Source: Bombyx mori (lineage: Eukaryota; Arthropoda; Insecta; Lepidoptera; Bombycidae). From it: a stretch of DNA of 64,000 bases. Location: positions 8,045,501 to 8,109,500 of the forward strand of contig NC_085131.1 of assembly GCF_030269925.1 (NCBI RefSeq). Direction: 5' to 3'. This document shows, piece after piece, positions 10,485-22,201 of this stretch; within the stretch, counting starts at the first letter, position 1, and each line of letters begins with the position of its first letter. The notes under the pieces were generated by a model. The model did no database searches. It was not told the origin of the DNA and saw nothing but the letters and a program-made list of their open reading frames with translations. A program made the position numbers and the translations under genes.

Positions 10485-10626
10485 TGTCGACAGTCGACGT
10501 TGACGCGGTGTTGGGGCGCACTGCCTCCCTGCCCTGTGACGTCACACCAGACGCTATTGAAGATCGCGTCTACATGGTGCTCTGGTTCAGAGCGGGAAAA
10601 GCCACGGGTGGAAAACCTATATACAG
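10485..10626 (+). CDS. Sidestep-like gene, exon 2: first half of Ig1
   Basis: The exon follows a long pyrimidine tract ending in TTTGTTTCAG and starts in phase 1. It encodes the first half of a V-type Ig domain: [13 protein letters not shown] carries the first disulfide cysteine and [10 protein letters not shown] carries the core tryptophan. It ends at TAC AG before the donor GTTAGT (phase 2), so residue S is completed by exon 3. The hydrophobic residues that can be read in frame upstream from an ATG at 10439 come from the pyrimidine tract and are more likely intron; see findings for the alternative. Flanking introns are about 8.6 kb and 18.1 kb. Confidence 0.85.
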
Positions 10627-11808
10627 GTTAGTTCATCATATTCAATAACTTACATATATTTCAAAATAACGTATCCACTTTTATAACGTCACTAATGGAA
10701 TTGGTAAGACGCCCGTGTGTATACGTATCAATGTAATAGGTGCCAGTTTTTGTGAAGAAACACTAAGAAATTATTCATTAATGAATAATCAATGTATATA
10801 ATAACCATCCTGAGAAAAAATCAAGTCCACAGAATTTATAAATTGTCTTATACTGTTACACCACCCTTCTTATTTCAGCAGATCAATATATAATAAATCG
10901 GTGTTACAATTTACTTGAGTATTTACTATTAACAACCAGGGAGGCTGTAGGTTAATCTGCAGCATTAAAAACATAAAATCTCAACAAACAAAGCGAATTA
11001 GAATGAAAATTTGTAAAGACATTTTACTAATTTATCGAGTCGCCAAATGACTGTGAAATACATATAAACTCTACCGCGCTCAAGATATCAATCATACAAG
11101 GACAAATTTATGTGATTCCAATACAAGATACACATGAATAATACATGTAGAATGTCTCACGATCTCTCATGAAGTCGAATGTAATATCATCATTTGTTAT
11201 GGAGATTCGAAGGAGTTTTCTCACCAAAGCCGTTGTTATATGACGACTGGTGGACATTATTCCATAGACTAGGATTCGCTCAATGTCGGAATTCGACCAT
11301 AATGACATTGCTTCCGAGCATTTATACTCATTTTATGTATTTAATATTCTTTGTGGTTCTATTATTTATGATTTGGAAAAAAAACCTGAATTTTTGATAT
11401 TTTGTTTTTGTTGTCCGGTTGATTATTGAGAGTCAGGTCAGAGATTCCTAAAATCGTATCTAATTTGGCTGACTGGTACTTTAGGAGATCATAAAACACA
11501 CCTCGGGTCATGTCCAACTACTACAAAATTTTCTTCATATCTATTAACATAATTTTCCTCTTGCCTTCTCTCTCTTTCAAACTCTTTCTACCGTAACCCT
11601 TAATTTTACTAATGGAAAGACGTTTTCAAGCCCAAACCAGTGGCTACCACTTGCTTATTTCTACCGTTAAGCATTCTGAATCGTAGAACAAAATTCTACT
11701 AGAATTGAATTTTCTTTGGGATCTCTAGAGCGGTAGCATCAAATTCTCATTGATCTTACTGTTCAAATATTACACAAATTTATTAATAACCGAATATGTT
11801 CGTCTATA
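10627..11808. other. Intron 2, 5' part, nothing recognised
   Basis: AT-rich sequence after the exon 2 donor. The stretches 12025-12681, 12927-13450 and 13691-14409 between repeats are similar and hold no supported gene. Confidence 0.5.
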
Positions 11809-12024
11809 TCTATACTAATATTATAAAGAAGAAAGATTTGTTTGTTTGTTTGTTTCGAATAGGCTCCGAAACTACTGGACCGATTTGAAAAATTCTTTTT
11901 CCATTAGAAGTCGACATTGTCCCTGATGAACATAGGCTACTTTTTTTTCATTTTTTTTTATTTTATTTTTTTGGTTTCATGTGTGTTTTAATGTTTCCGG
12001 GGCGAAGCGAGGGCGGGTCGCTAG
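11809..12024 (+). mobile_element. Helitron-like element, family C
   Basis: A|TCTATACTAATATTATAAAG with (GTTT)n, ACTGGACCGATTTGAAAAAT, ending CGAAGCGAGGGCGGGTCGCTAG|T. The 216-bp copy has both Helitron-type termini. Confidence 0.7.
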
Positions 12025-12681
12025 TTTGCTAATATTTGCAGAATAATTTTGACTAATCTTACAATTAAGCAAAACTTTGGTCTGCGTAATAAACATTAAG
12101 CTAAGCTGGTACACATCTTTAGTACTTACCTTGTACTAAGTCTTATTTATGCGGAATTAAGAAAATAGAGTTTGTTTTAAATTAAAATATGATAGCTCCA
12201 AGTCCAGAACTATTAACAAGAAACAGAAAACTAACAAAAATAGCAACGCAAACACATTTTCTTTTTTGGCTCAACTTACACACACTTCCCCTAGGAAATA
12301 AGTATTTACACTAATGCCAAAGTAAATACGAAATATGAGATACACCTCAATTTCGGAAGATCCCTTGTTTGTATGGCGCGCCGGATTACCGTGTGCCTTC
12401 CGAAATGTAGGGCAGTACATTCGCGGAGAAAAATGGCGGATTGATTTACCGGACCCGTGTCGGCGACCGGATCTCCCGGTGACGTCGGAACTTCCGTGAA
12501 CATGAACGGTTCCAAGAATAGAAATGGCATAGAATAGCTAAGTTTCCAACTTTTTTGTGAAATTTTAATTTTTCAAGGTATCGTAAGATAGAAGCAGGCT
12601 TAGCTAAATTGAGAAAATGGAAAAACAAATAGATTGGATTTTTTATTTATTTATTCGTAAAATCAAAAAAATCTGGTACTT

Positions 12682-12926
12682 TACTGGTGGTAAGGCACAT
12701 TGTGAGCTGGTAGGTACCACCACCCTGCCTATTTCTGACCTGCTGCACTAATGAGTTTCGATTTGAATGGTTCGGTAACCGTTGTACTGTCAAAATTGAG
12801 ACTTAGAACTCATGTTTTAAGGTGGGTGGCAGCATTAATGTGGTTGATGTCTATAGGTTCCGGTGACCAGTTAACACTGGGTGAGCCCTCACGGCCTCGT
12901 ACATATATTGTTGCGATAAAAAAAAA
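12682..12926 (+). repeat. Bm1 SINE, old diverged copy
   Basis: ACTGGTGGTAAGGCACATTG, CTGACCTGCTGCACTAATG and GGTTCCGGTGACCAG follow the Bm1 order with many substitutions; ends in an A run. Confidence 0.8.
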
Positions 12927-13450
12927 CTAAAAAAGGGGCAAGGTTGGAAAATATTTCTGAAGTTTCTCTAATCAAGAAAGTACATTTAAAAACCAATCAA
13001 TAACGGAGCACTTCTAAGTATATTATTTATTCTATAACGTAGTTGATACGTCTATAAGACTGGTCTATCGAGACTTGGATCCAACGTTAAGAGTTCCGTA
13101 TTCCTTTAGAAATTGAGTTCATCATTGAAGTAGCAATCATGAAGTGGATTGAAATATTGGTTCGGGATCGACCCGTAAATGTTTCAACGAAATTTTTCAT
13201 ATTTTATGAAGCCCTTCCGGTATGAAATAAAAACACTCATGTAATGAATTTTGAAATTATAAATACTACGTTAACTTTTCAAATGTTTTACATTACGATC
13301 AAATTAATTAGTTTAGATTGAAAACACTGTGCTTGAACTTAAAAATCAAAATGAAATCAAAGCACAAAACCTCAGTTTTCCCAAAAGGTTTGATCAAATT
13401 ATGATTTTAAATTCATCTCTCGAATTCACAGAAGAATTCCGAATATTTTC

Positions 13451-13690
13451 ACTGGTGGTAGGACCTCTTGGGAGTCCGCACGGGTAGGTACCACCACCCC
13501 GCCTATTTCCGCCGTGAAGCAGTAATGCGTTTCGGTTCGAAGGATGGGGTAGCCGTTGTAACTATACTGAGACCTTAGAACTTATATCTCGAGGTGGGTG
13601 GCGCATTTACGTTGTAGATGTCTATGGGCTCCAGTAACCACTTATCACCAGGTGGGCTGTGAGCTCGTCAACACATCTAAGCAATAATAT
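13451..13690 (+). repeat. Bm1 SINE, 5'-truncated
   Basis: From ACTGGTGGTAGGACCTCTTG to CATCTAAGCAATAATATAT; the tail has turned into a TA repeat (13687-13700). Confidence 0.87.
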
Positions 13691-14409
13691 ATATATATAT
13701 TAACACCTAAATAAAACATTAACTAGTAAAAAATTTTCATACGTTTTTCATACAACCAAAACTATTTATATACGAAACAAACCTAAATGAAATACCATTA
13801 TAATTTTTTCCCGTTTAATACCTTCAAAAACCAGCAAGCTACTACCGTGTTGATTGGAGGCACATAATCAAAGAGATATATTTGATTATCTAATGATTTT
13901 TTCTGTAGATTTAAGCTATTTTGTACTACAACCGCTGAACATCAGAGTAACTCTAATGTAATCTGAAATGGTCCACTGCTAAACAATCCCCTAAAAGTTT
14001 GAAAGAAACCAATCGTCTAAATCAGCCGAATGACTTTGCAAATCCACGCGTAATTTACAACGAGAGTCCAATAATACACCGAGTTCCTTAAAACGAACTC
14101 ATTTAACCATTGCGCAGATGGTGGCGCTCGTATGGGCCCGCAAATTTATCGGACACCACATTCAGACAGGGTAGTACTTGTGCCGCCAAAAAAAAGACCA
14201 CCCCAAACTAGAAATGGCTATCATCGGCACTAGTGTCACAATGTTGCCGAATACGTTTAGGAAAATGAGCATTTTTTTTGACTCTTTAAGCCTTATAGCC
14301 TCTTTGATTATAATCAGTCACTATTGCCCATAGACATTAATAAAGCCAGTCACGTCAGTCAAGGCGACGAGTACTGCAAAACTGTACTTATACATCGAAG
14401 TAATTTGAA

Positions 14410-14639
14410 GACGTCATGGCCTAAAGGATAAGACGTCCGATGCATTCGTGTTGAACGATGCACTGGTGTTCGAATCCCAGGCGGGTACCAATTTTTTTAA
14501 TTAAATACGTACTCAACAAATGTTCTCGATTGAGTTCCACGGTAAAGGAATAGCATCGTGTAATAAAAATCAAACCCGCCAATTTTAATTTGCGTACCGC
14601 CTATTTCTGCTGTGAAGCCGTAATGCGTTTCGGTTTTAA
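14410..14639 (+). repeat. Bm1 SINE, 5' part with tRNA-like head (interrupted)
   Basis: The tRNA-related head carries an A-box-like GGCCTAAAGGATAAGACG and a B-box-like GTTCGAATCCC, then the Bm1 body. The copy is cut at TTAA by the piggyBac-like element and continues at 16418. A deletion has removed the ACTGGTGGTAGG segment. Confidence 0.88.
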
Positions 14640-16417
14640 CCCTACAAGGCACCTAGTTCCATATGTGGAACAGTGTCTTTAATCTTTCCTATAGCTACAA
14701 AACAAGAAATAGCGTCATCTATTGATATATTGATAGATGCTACAGACATTTAGCAATATTGTAATACGAAACTTTACCTAAAGATGTCTTTCGTGTTAAA
14801 GTTATAGTATATGAAGTGTGAAATTTGAATGAAATTGGAACGTTAGTCGTTTGTTTGAATTCAAAAATATTTAAAAAATAGTTATTGAACAGTTTTGACT
14901 CGAAAAAAATACTGTGCTGCAACGAAGTGTATATTTTGCAGAGGTAAGTTGTTTTTTTTATATTACAATAGTAAACGTATTAGTAAATCATATTTTTATG
15001 CATGTTCCACATACGGTACGTTGAGCTTTAGTGTCTGTTTTCACTTATACATACATTCCTTAGGAATTTTTAGATTTTATTGCAGAAAATGTCGCGAAGA
15101 AGATTGCGTGATGAAGATATTGAAGGTTTCTGGGATATTCCTTCTGGGAGAAGAAGATGGTCAAGATTTTTCTGATGCTGAAAGTGATGATGACATCGAA
15201 AAGGTTCAGTCCATCCGAAAAATTTTATCAGAACCACCAGCAACGTGGAAACTTCCTTCTCTCCGCAAATATATCAGTTTTCGTCTCCCATCAACGAGCT
15301 TGTTACGAATATTGAAAATCGTCAGCCAGAAATATCAAACCCTCAGCCTAGTACATCAGGAATGATTTCAAGGACAACTACAGGTATCATTACACAATCT
15401 CAGGAACCTAGACGATCATCGACTATGAGTAACACAATCGGTCATGGATCTAGAAACCCTTTGGCACTGTAACTGTCACTCAAAGAAAAAAAAAGATTTA
15501 TTTGGAAGAAAACATATTTTCAATCACCCCTTTCTTCATTTACTGGAAACACAAATTTACAGTCACCGATTATAGACTTTGAAATTCCCCTTCAATATTT
15601 TTTATGGTTTTTTGATGATGCGTTATTTCAGCATATCGTAGAAGAAATGCACAAATTTAGTGTCTAAAAAAATTTTTTCAAAGAAAATGGTACTTGAGGC
15701 TATTTTATCATCTTCTTGATGTAACTAACCCTTGTCAATTGCTGGTTATTGTACAGAAGAGCCGGAGAGCAGCAGCATATACCAACCCCAATGAAACAGA
15801 AGGACTTCAAATATGAAGTAGGGAAAAGTTTATGCATATGTGGGTTATCAATAAACAAAAAGAGAGGTAGACCAAGTTTATCTGATGAAGTTGAAAACAA
15901 AAGACAGAAGCCAAATACATCAATCCTACCTTCGCGTGATGTCAGGCGCGATGAGTTTGAGCATTTTCCTGTTTGGGGTCAAAAAAGACAATGATGCAAA
16001 TATCCTGGTTGCAAAGGAAAAGCATTCATATCTTGCGACAAATGTCGCGTAGAGCTTTGCCTCAATAAATGGAACAATTTTTTTAGATCCTTTCATCAAT
16101 AAACAATTTTATATTAGTTATAAGTATGATTTTGCAATAATATACAAAAGTATAGGTAATAGTCATTTCATTTTGAATAATTTACAATTGAACAAAAAGT
16201 ACATAGGAAACTTCCAAAGCAATTCAATTGTACTAGTTTAGTATACCAAAAAGTATAGTTAAGGCTCAGTGTACCATATGTGGAACTGAAATAAAAAGTT
16301 GATTTTTTCGTAAAATATGGTTTTATTTTTATTTTTATATGTTTTCCCTATCTTCTGATCACTAAATACAAACTATATATTTTTTTGATGCACAAAAAAA
16401 AATTGAGCCTTGTAGGG
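14640..16417 (+). mobile_element. Degenerate piggyBac-like element inside a Bm1 SINE
   Basis: The element is bounded by the inverted repeat CCCTACAAGGC (14640-14650) and GCCTTGTAGGG (16407-16417) and by TTAA on both sides (14636-14639, 16418-16421), the diagnostic piggyBac target duplication. The Bm1 sequence resumes exactly across the insertion (CGGTTT before, GAGTGGGGCAGCC after). A subterminal CCATATGTGGAAC occurs near both ends (about 14661 and 16275). At 1778 bp it is shorter than a full piggyBac-like element and lacks the transposase catalytic core. Confidence 0.9.
15089..16100 (+). pseudogene. Broken piggyBac-like transposase with catalytic core deleted
   Basis: The start ATG at 15089 opens MSRRRLRDEDIEGFWDI, a typical piggyBac-like N-terminus, right after an intron-like TTTTATTGCAG. 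The frame then shifts to one encoding GEEDGQDFSDAESDDDIEKV, shifts again near 15245, and has a stop at 15471. Further on come pieces resembling the start of the DDE domain (IPLQYFLWFFDD, 15580-15620). The region that should hold the catalytic aspartates is missing. The C-terminal part returns at about 15747-15991 and ends in a cysteine-rich zinc-finger-like stretch with CKYPGCKG...CDKCRVELC (about 15995-16060). The gene cannot make an active transposase. Confidence 0.82.
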
Positions 16418-16569
16418 TTAAGAGTGGGGCAGCCGTTGTAACTATACTGAGACTTTAGAACTTATATCTCAAGGTGGGTAGCGCATTTACGTCGTAGATG
16501 TCTATGGGCTGCCAGTAACCACTTAACACCAGGTGGGCTATGAGCTCGTCCACTCATCTAAGCAATAAT
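16418..16569 (+). repeat. Bm1 SINE, 3' part (continuation after piggyBac-like insertion)
   Basis: Continues the copy that starts at 14410, running from GAGTGGGGCAGCC to the end motif CATCTAAGCAATAA. Confidence 0.88.
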
Positions 16570-17093
16570 GTTTTTTTTTTTAATAATAATACCAAAAAGC
16601 AATGAATACATTTTTTCTCTATCCCATTATAGGTTTGACGTCGATCTTTTCATTAATTTAAGTAATACTCATAAACGTTCAATAAATTACCTCGGTTCCC
16701 TAGTTTACTAATACATTTAGTAATAGATCTTCATCATACATCGTTAGTGTAAATCGAACACACCCACCGCCTTCTCGAAACATAAGAAAGCAACAACGTA
16801 AAATCTATTAGCGGTAAGTAGTGTGCGCATCAAACGAACACAGCCGTAGAAATTGCACACAGCTTTGAGCCATATTGTCCATTAATCACTAGCGTCGTTT
16901 AGCACCATTATTAGGGTAGCTGCGGATCGCTTTTAAATATCTAGGGGCCTTGGCCAGCGTCACTCAAACTAAGTACTTTGGAGGTGACGAACTTAAAAAA
17001 GGTAACTAAATTAAAAAAAAGGTTTAACGAATACTTTTTAAACTTTAGTGTATATTTGATTGAGAGTTATTTTTATCTATAAACTAGCTGACC

Positions 17094-17375
17094 GGCAGAC
17101 TTCGTAGTACCTCAATCGATAAATAAAAGATCTAAACTTTTGTATAAAATAAACTTGAAACAAACAAAAGGAATCCGTCCGACGGGGAACACATCAAAGG
17201 AAAAACAAAATTGTTATATTGATTTTAATTCCGAGCATTTTCATATTTATCTACCTTTTAAACCTTCTCTGGACTTCCACAAATAATTCAAGACCAAAAT
17301 TAGCCAAATCGGTCCAGACGCTTTCGAGTTTTAGCGAGACTAACGAACAGCAATTCATTTTTATATATATATAGA
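17094..17375 (-). mobile_element. Helitron-like element, family B
   Basis: CTAGCTGACCGGCAGACTTC to TATATATATAGA with A and T flanks, very similar to 6205-6499. Confidence 0.7.
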
Positions 17376-19067
17376 TTACGAAATGTGCATGCCAAAAATA
17401 TTATAGGTAACTATTTAACTAGAGTATCACAATGCGCGTTTAGATTACTCAATTTTGATTAGATTGTTGCTACTCGACCCAACAGGTGGACAAGAGCCCT
17501 TTTTAGGTCACAATCCATCATGGCGACCCAGTGCAAATTGATGGATGACGCCATTTATAGTTCGGATACACTTCTTTTTCTTACTTGTGAACCATAAGCT
17601 ATTTTGTGAATTTTTTTTTTCTTTTTTTTTTTTGTAGAGTAAGTAGACTTCAAATCTCCAAAACTTAAGCGGTTACGATACGACTTCTCATTTATCCATA
17701 ATTTATATGTTGCTCATACATTCATCAGTTTATGGAACAACTGATTTATTAGAAAATCCTTCATCATAGAATTTGTTCATGAGCTCAAGCTAAATAAGCG
17801 ATTAGTAAAAAAAAATGTTTATTAGCTACACCATTTGTGTTTAGATTCGGAACTACGACCACTCGATTCAGGTGGATTTCTGTCATCATATTTACTCATC
17901 GACTTAAATACGTAAAAAAAATCCAAATCCAATCCAATATAGGCAGCGAAATGCACAATATTTTACTTACGTCTCTTTATACAGGACGAATCATAAACTT
18001 ATCGTCCAATAACATTTAAAAAACAAAAATTTCAAGATTGCGAGTTTTATAGAATTTTGTATTCCACCATGATCAAATGAGGAAAAAAAAAGAAAAACAC
18101 TCAAGTAAAAATAACAGACAAAACAATGCTATTAATTCGTGCCCAAAGGCTCTTTGACTTTCAATTAATAATAATTATTTTATCAACGCAACAATGAACA
18201 TTACACAAAAAATCGAAACGGTGTAATTGAGAATTACAGACGACATTTTTAAACATGAATGTAAGTTATTTTTATTTAGCGCTACCACAAAAAATGCGAT
18301 CATTTAATGTACATACGTCGCATATCAACAGATTGTAAACAACCAGAACTAAATAGCGGAATGTGTAAAAATCACGAAGTGTGTTTTTATTTATCAAAAG
18401 ACTGAGCTGACTTTAAGCCTTTTAGTCGCAATATAATATATAGCATGTTTTGAGAACTTGCCGGAAAACGAAGACAGATTATAAAAGATATCACTAAAAA
18501 AACACAATAATCTAAAACTAGCAGAAAACAGCAAATGCACGGAAACCGCGGTCTTGAGATGGCTTTGATTTGACTACCCACAGATCGAAGTTCACCGTCA
18601 AACCGGAACGCATTAAAACCTCTACAAATTCAAGTATCAGGCTCACAAGATTAGTGGTAGCAGCATACATACTATCAGAAGTCCCGTGCGTGCCTCACTG
18701 TGTTTCATATTCTGAAAATCGAAAGCCCCTATTTAAATTCGCTTTAAACCTTATTGGCTCTTCTGTATTATCGATGAGTTTGAGAAACGTCAATGCTATA
18801 AGCCTGACTGTGAAGGCGATAACTTGTCAGCGGATTCAACTGTACCCGTCTTTGATCGCGCCCACCGATTTCCGTTTAAATGTATTGAACGACTTCTCAC
18901 TTACACAATACGTGTATATAAACTTTATGATGCTGCAACAAACCAGAATTTTCACTGGGGATTAACGTCGGGGACTACTTCAACAGCACTGCGTTAAAAT
19001 TTGTAGGGTTTTAAGAATTGTTTAACTCTTGACAAAGTAATTAGGTTTGATCACACAAAAACAAGTT
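17376..19067. other. Intron 2, middle part, nothing recognised
   Basis: Unique-looking AT-rich sequence up to the LINE target site, including a poly(T) run near 17610-17632. A 131-codon ORF (18570-18965) shows no domain. The stretch 16570-17093 is likewise empty. Confidence 0.5.
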
Positions 19068-19300
19068 TTGATTTGAAGTTTTTTTTTTTTTTTTTTTTTT
19101 TTTTTCCCTACCTATGCTGATAGCCTTGAGAGGCTATTTCAGCTTCGCCCTAACGTTAGTAGGTGAGCTCGCGGGGCTCAACCGGAGAGTTGCTAACACT
19201 GACCCTAGCAAGAGCAGTGCTTCGCAGAATCTACCACCGGATCGGAAACGCGACCCACTGAGAAGATCCGGCGAGAAACTCAGTGGGCTGTGTCTATGGG

Positions 19301-22183
19301 TTAGTTCGCTCGTCGAGCCCTTCGTCGCAAGCGACGGGTTCGACGAGGACGGTGACCGGTGCTTGTGGTGCCTAAAAGCACCGTTAATGGATCAGGAGGA
19401 TCCGTAATGACGTGCTTTGGGCGACGTCGACGGTTTACCATTCGGTCTACTGGGTCGGGTATGTAATTTCCAGCGGCTACGATGAGAGGGTTCTCATGTC
19501 GTGCCGCCTTCTCAAAATGGCGCAGTGATGCCGACTGTAGATACTTACTAAGAGAGTCGAGCTCCAGGTCATCGTGGAGATCCACATTCCTAAGGAACCA
19601 TGGCGCTCCGACGGCTATCCTGCAGAATCGTGATTGAATAACCTGAAGGGATTTCAAGTGGGTGCGGGCTGAGTGAGCGAACACTACGCTTGCATACGTC
19701 ATGACGGGGCGTATACAAGTTTTGTAGAGAGTTACCTTATTGCGGAGGGACAGTTTGCTTCGACTACAAAGCATTGGATAGAGTCGTCCTAGAATAAACG
19801 CGGCGCGGTCGCGTACCGTTTTTATATGGGGACGGAATGTCATCCCTCTGTCGAGGGTGACGCCTAGATATTTGACCTTCGAGACCCACGGTATGGGCTG
19901 GCCAAAGAGAGTGATGGGACTAACGGCGGAGGTGTTTGCGCGCCTACTACGGAGTGGGATGCTCGAAGTGATATTCGGAGGGCGACCCCTTTTGAAGAGC
20001 ACCGCTGCGCTTTTCGTGGGGTTGATGTCTATTCGCCACTTCCGGAACCACTGTCCCATGGTGGCTACTGCGATCTGGAGTCGCCGATGAAGCAGCGACA
20101 TCTTCCTACACGAGTAGTAGATAGCCGTGTCGTCGGCGAAGAGCGCTAGATGGGTCTCCGGAGACCGGGGTATATCATTGATATACAAACTAAATAATAA
20201 CGGGGAGAGCGCGAAGCCTTGCGGGACTCCGGCAGTCAGTTGACGGGGACGAGAACGAGTTCCCTCTACTCGATATCGAAACGAACGGTTCGACAAGAAG
20301 TCTCGTATGATGAGCACGAGTCTGTCTGGCACTCCCATGTTGTACAGTTTGTAGATCAAACCGTTGTGCCAGACTTTGTCGAACGCCTTCGCGATGTCGA
20401 AGAAGAGGGCGCCGGTCGGGATTTGTTTTCGCCTATTTAGTCCTATCAGAATGTGCTCCGTGAGGCGGTGCACTTGTTGTACGCACGAGTGTTTTGAGCG
20501 GAATCCGAACTGTTCGTCTATGAGAATTTTGTTCGCGGTAACAAAATCCCAGAGGCGTTTCCTAAGGAGACGTTCGTAAATTTTTCCTATCGTCGAGAGG
20601 AGACTAATCGGACGGTAACTAGAAGTTTCGTTTCTCGGTTTGCCCGGCTTATGTATACCGATAACGTCCGCTTCTTTCCACACCGCGGGAAAGATGCAGT
20701 GCGTCATAGCGGCATTTAAAATTGTAGCCAACATTGCTATCAGTTGGACTGGCAAAAATTTTAGCGCGCGGTTGTGGATGCCGTCGGAGCCTGGTGCCTT
20801 CCTAGGTTGGAGGTTGTGGATCGCGTCTCTAACTTCGTCAGTGGTAATGGGGGGTAACGCGTCCGAGGGCGGCAGGGAAGCTCTGCGCTCGACCTCCCTG
20901 TCGACTAACTCGGTGTGTTCGGGGTCCGCGTGTTGAGTGCTGGTGGTGCACTGCTCTTGCAGTGCATCGGCCAGCAGCTCAGCCTTGTCATCGTCATCGA
21001 ATGCCGGTGGTTGGCCTGAAGGGCGTAAGAGGGGAGGCATAGTAGCGGTAGTTTCGGATTTGAGAGTCCTAGCTAGTCGCCAGTATGCTTGGTGGGAGGG
21101 CGCGAGTTGTTCTAAATAACTATGCCAATTATCGTTACGCGCGTCGCTTAAGCGGGAGTGGACTTCGCGTTGTAGACGACGCATCTGAATCCGGTTTGAA
21201 TGCGTGGGAAGACGATCGTAGGCCCGGATTGCCGCGTTCCTAACTCTTAAGAGATTCCTAAGATCGGGGGACAGTCTGATGCGGTGGAAGCTGTCCTCCA
21301 CATCGACTTCTTTAGAAGATCTAATGATCGCGGAAGAGATGTGATCGGTAATGATGTTTATGGATTCGACGGTGTCCTCGGGGGATGGATTCGAATCCGG
21401 GCCGTAAGGGAGGATTGGCGGAGCGGCGTCGGCTAGGCACGTGCCCAGCTTATTCCAATCCACCATGGTCCTCGTAACAGTGACTGGGTTGTGAGGGCGA
21501 CCGAGCTGCATAACGACAGGTCGGTGGTCTGAGTCGAGCTCTGACATTGCTTCGATGGAACGCAAGCGCAGAGTTACGTTCCTAAGCAATGCCAGGTCTA
21601 TAGTGCTCGGACGGAGCGCGATGTTATACGGATAACATGTTGGAGTTGGGGGACCGACTATTTCAAAGGTGAGGTCGTCTATAAACGCGTCGAGACGCCT
21701 ACCGTTAACGTTTGTACGATGGCAGTTCCACCTAGTGTGGTGGCAATTTAAATCGCCTGCCAGGATGACGGAGTCTCCCATGCCGAACAGTGACTCGATG
21801 TCACTGCTCAGGAGGGGCTTGTCCGGGGGGAGATAAACGGATGCGATGACGATCGGCTGGTGTCCCGTCAGCGAGATACGGCACACTGACGCCTCGATAT
21901 GTAAGAGCGAGGGAGTATCGAGAGGGACAACGTGCAGGGCCCGTCTATAGTAAATGGCAGTCCCGCCTTTCGAGGCGGTGAGTCTGTCATTCCTAACCAT
22001 GACGTAGTTCGCGACTTTCGGGTCGCGACGCGAGGGCTTCAGACAGGTCTCCTGCACTAACAAGATATCTATAAGATTGTCGCGGAGGAATTCGAAAATT
22101 TGATCGCGTTGCCGCGCGAGTCCGTTAGCATTGTAGAATGCTAACGTAAAGGAATACGGTTTTTCTCTACCTTTTTGCGCCAT
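19301..22183 (-). CDS. LINE ORF2, AP-type endonuclease and reverse transcriptase
   Basis: 960 codons, intact. The N-terminal endonuclease domain (about residues 1-230) shows FYNANGLA, the catalytic VQETCL, ASVYLPP, LAGDLNCHHTRWN, STIDLALL and SELDSDHRPVV, the expected APE-type motifs that nick the target. The reverse transcriptase (about 450-720) shows KAPGSDGIHNRALK, YRPISLLSTIGKIYE, ALFFDIAKAFDKVWH, GVPQGFALSPLLFSLYINDIP and the active-site FADD at about 680. The C-terminal part has LGVTLDRGMTFRPHI and YKTCIRPVMTYASVVF, typical of Jockey elements, and ends with an Arg-rich tail. All key acidic residues are present. The enzyme performs target-primed reverse transcription of its own RNA. Confidence 0.92.
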   Translation of the reverse strand: MAQKGREKPYSFTLAFYNANGLARQRDQIFEFLRDNLIDILLVQETCLKPSRRDPKVANYVMVRNDRLTASKGGTAIYYRRALHVVPLDTPSLLHIEASVCRISLTGHQPIVIASVYLPPDKPLLSSDIESLFGMGDSVILAGDLNCHHTRWNCHRTNVNGRRLDAFIDDLTFEIVGPPTPTCYPYNIALRPSTIDLALLRNVTLRLRSIEAMSELDSDHRPVVMQLGRPHNPVTVTRTMVDWNKLGTCLADAAPPILPYGPDSNPSPEDTVESINIITDHISSAIIRSSKEVDVEDSFHRIRLSPDLRNLLRVRNAAIRAYDRLPTHSNRIQMRRLQREVHSRLSDARNDNWHSYLEQLAPSHQAYWRLARTLKSETTATMPPLLRPSGQPPAFDDDDKAELLADALQEQCTTSTQHADPEHTELVDREVERRASLPPSDALPPITTDEVRDAIHNLQPRKAPGSDGIHNRALKFLPVQLIAMLATILNAAMTHCIFPAVWKEADVIGIHKPGKPRNETSSYRPISLLSTIGKIYERLLRKRLWDFVTANKILIDEQFGFRSKHSCVQQVHRLTEHILIGLNRRKQIPTGALFFDIAKAFDKVWHNGLIYKLYNMGVPDRLVLIIRDFLSNRSFRYRVEGTRSRPRQLTAGVPQGFALSPLLFSLYINDIPRSPETHLALFADDTAIYYSCRKMSLLHRRLQIAVATMGQWFRKWRIDINPTKSAAVLFKRGRPPNITSSIPLRSRRANTSAVSPITLFGQPIPWVSKVKYLGVTLDRGMTFRPHIKTVRDRAAFILGRLYPMLCSRSKLSLRNKVTLYKTCIRPVMTYASVVFAHSARTHLKSLQVIQSRFCRIAVGAPWFLRNVDLHDDLELDSLSKYLQSASLRHFEKAARHENPLIVAAGNYIPDPVDRMVNRRRRPKHVITDPPDPLTVLLGTTSTGHRPRRTRRLRRRARRAN

Positions 22184-22201
22184 TGATTACCGGTAAAGAT
22201 T

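Noticed and set aside
14895..15365. A 156-codon ORF that could look like a new gene
   Set aside because: It reads partly out of frame through the piggyBac-like pseudogene; the residues that match the family come from three different frames.
18570..18965. 131-codon ORF in intron 2
   Set aside because: No domain, composition like the surrounding intron, no splice or regulatory context.
19857..21119. Plus-strand ORFs of 60-98 codons opposite the LINE ORF2
   Set aside because: Shadows of the reverse transcriptase reading frame, without domains.
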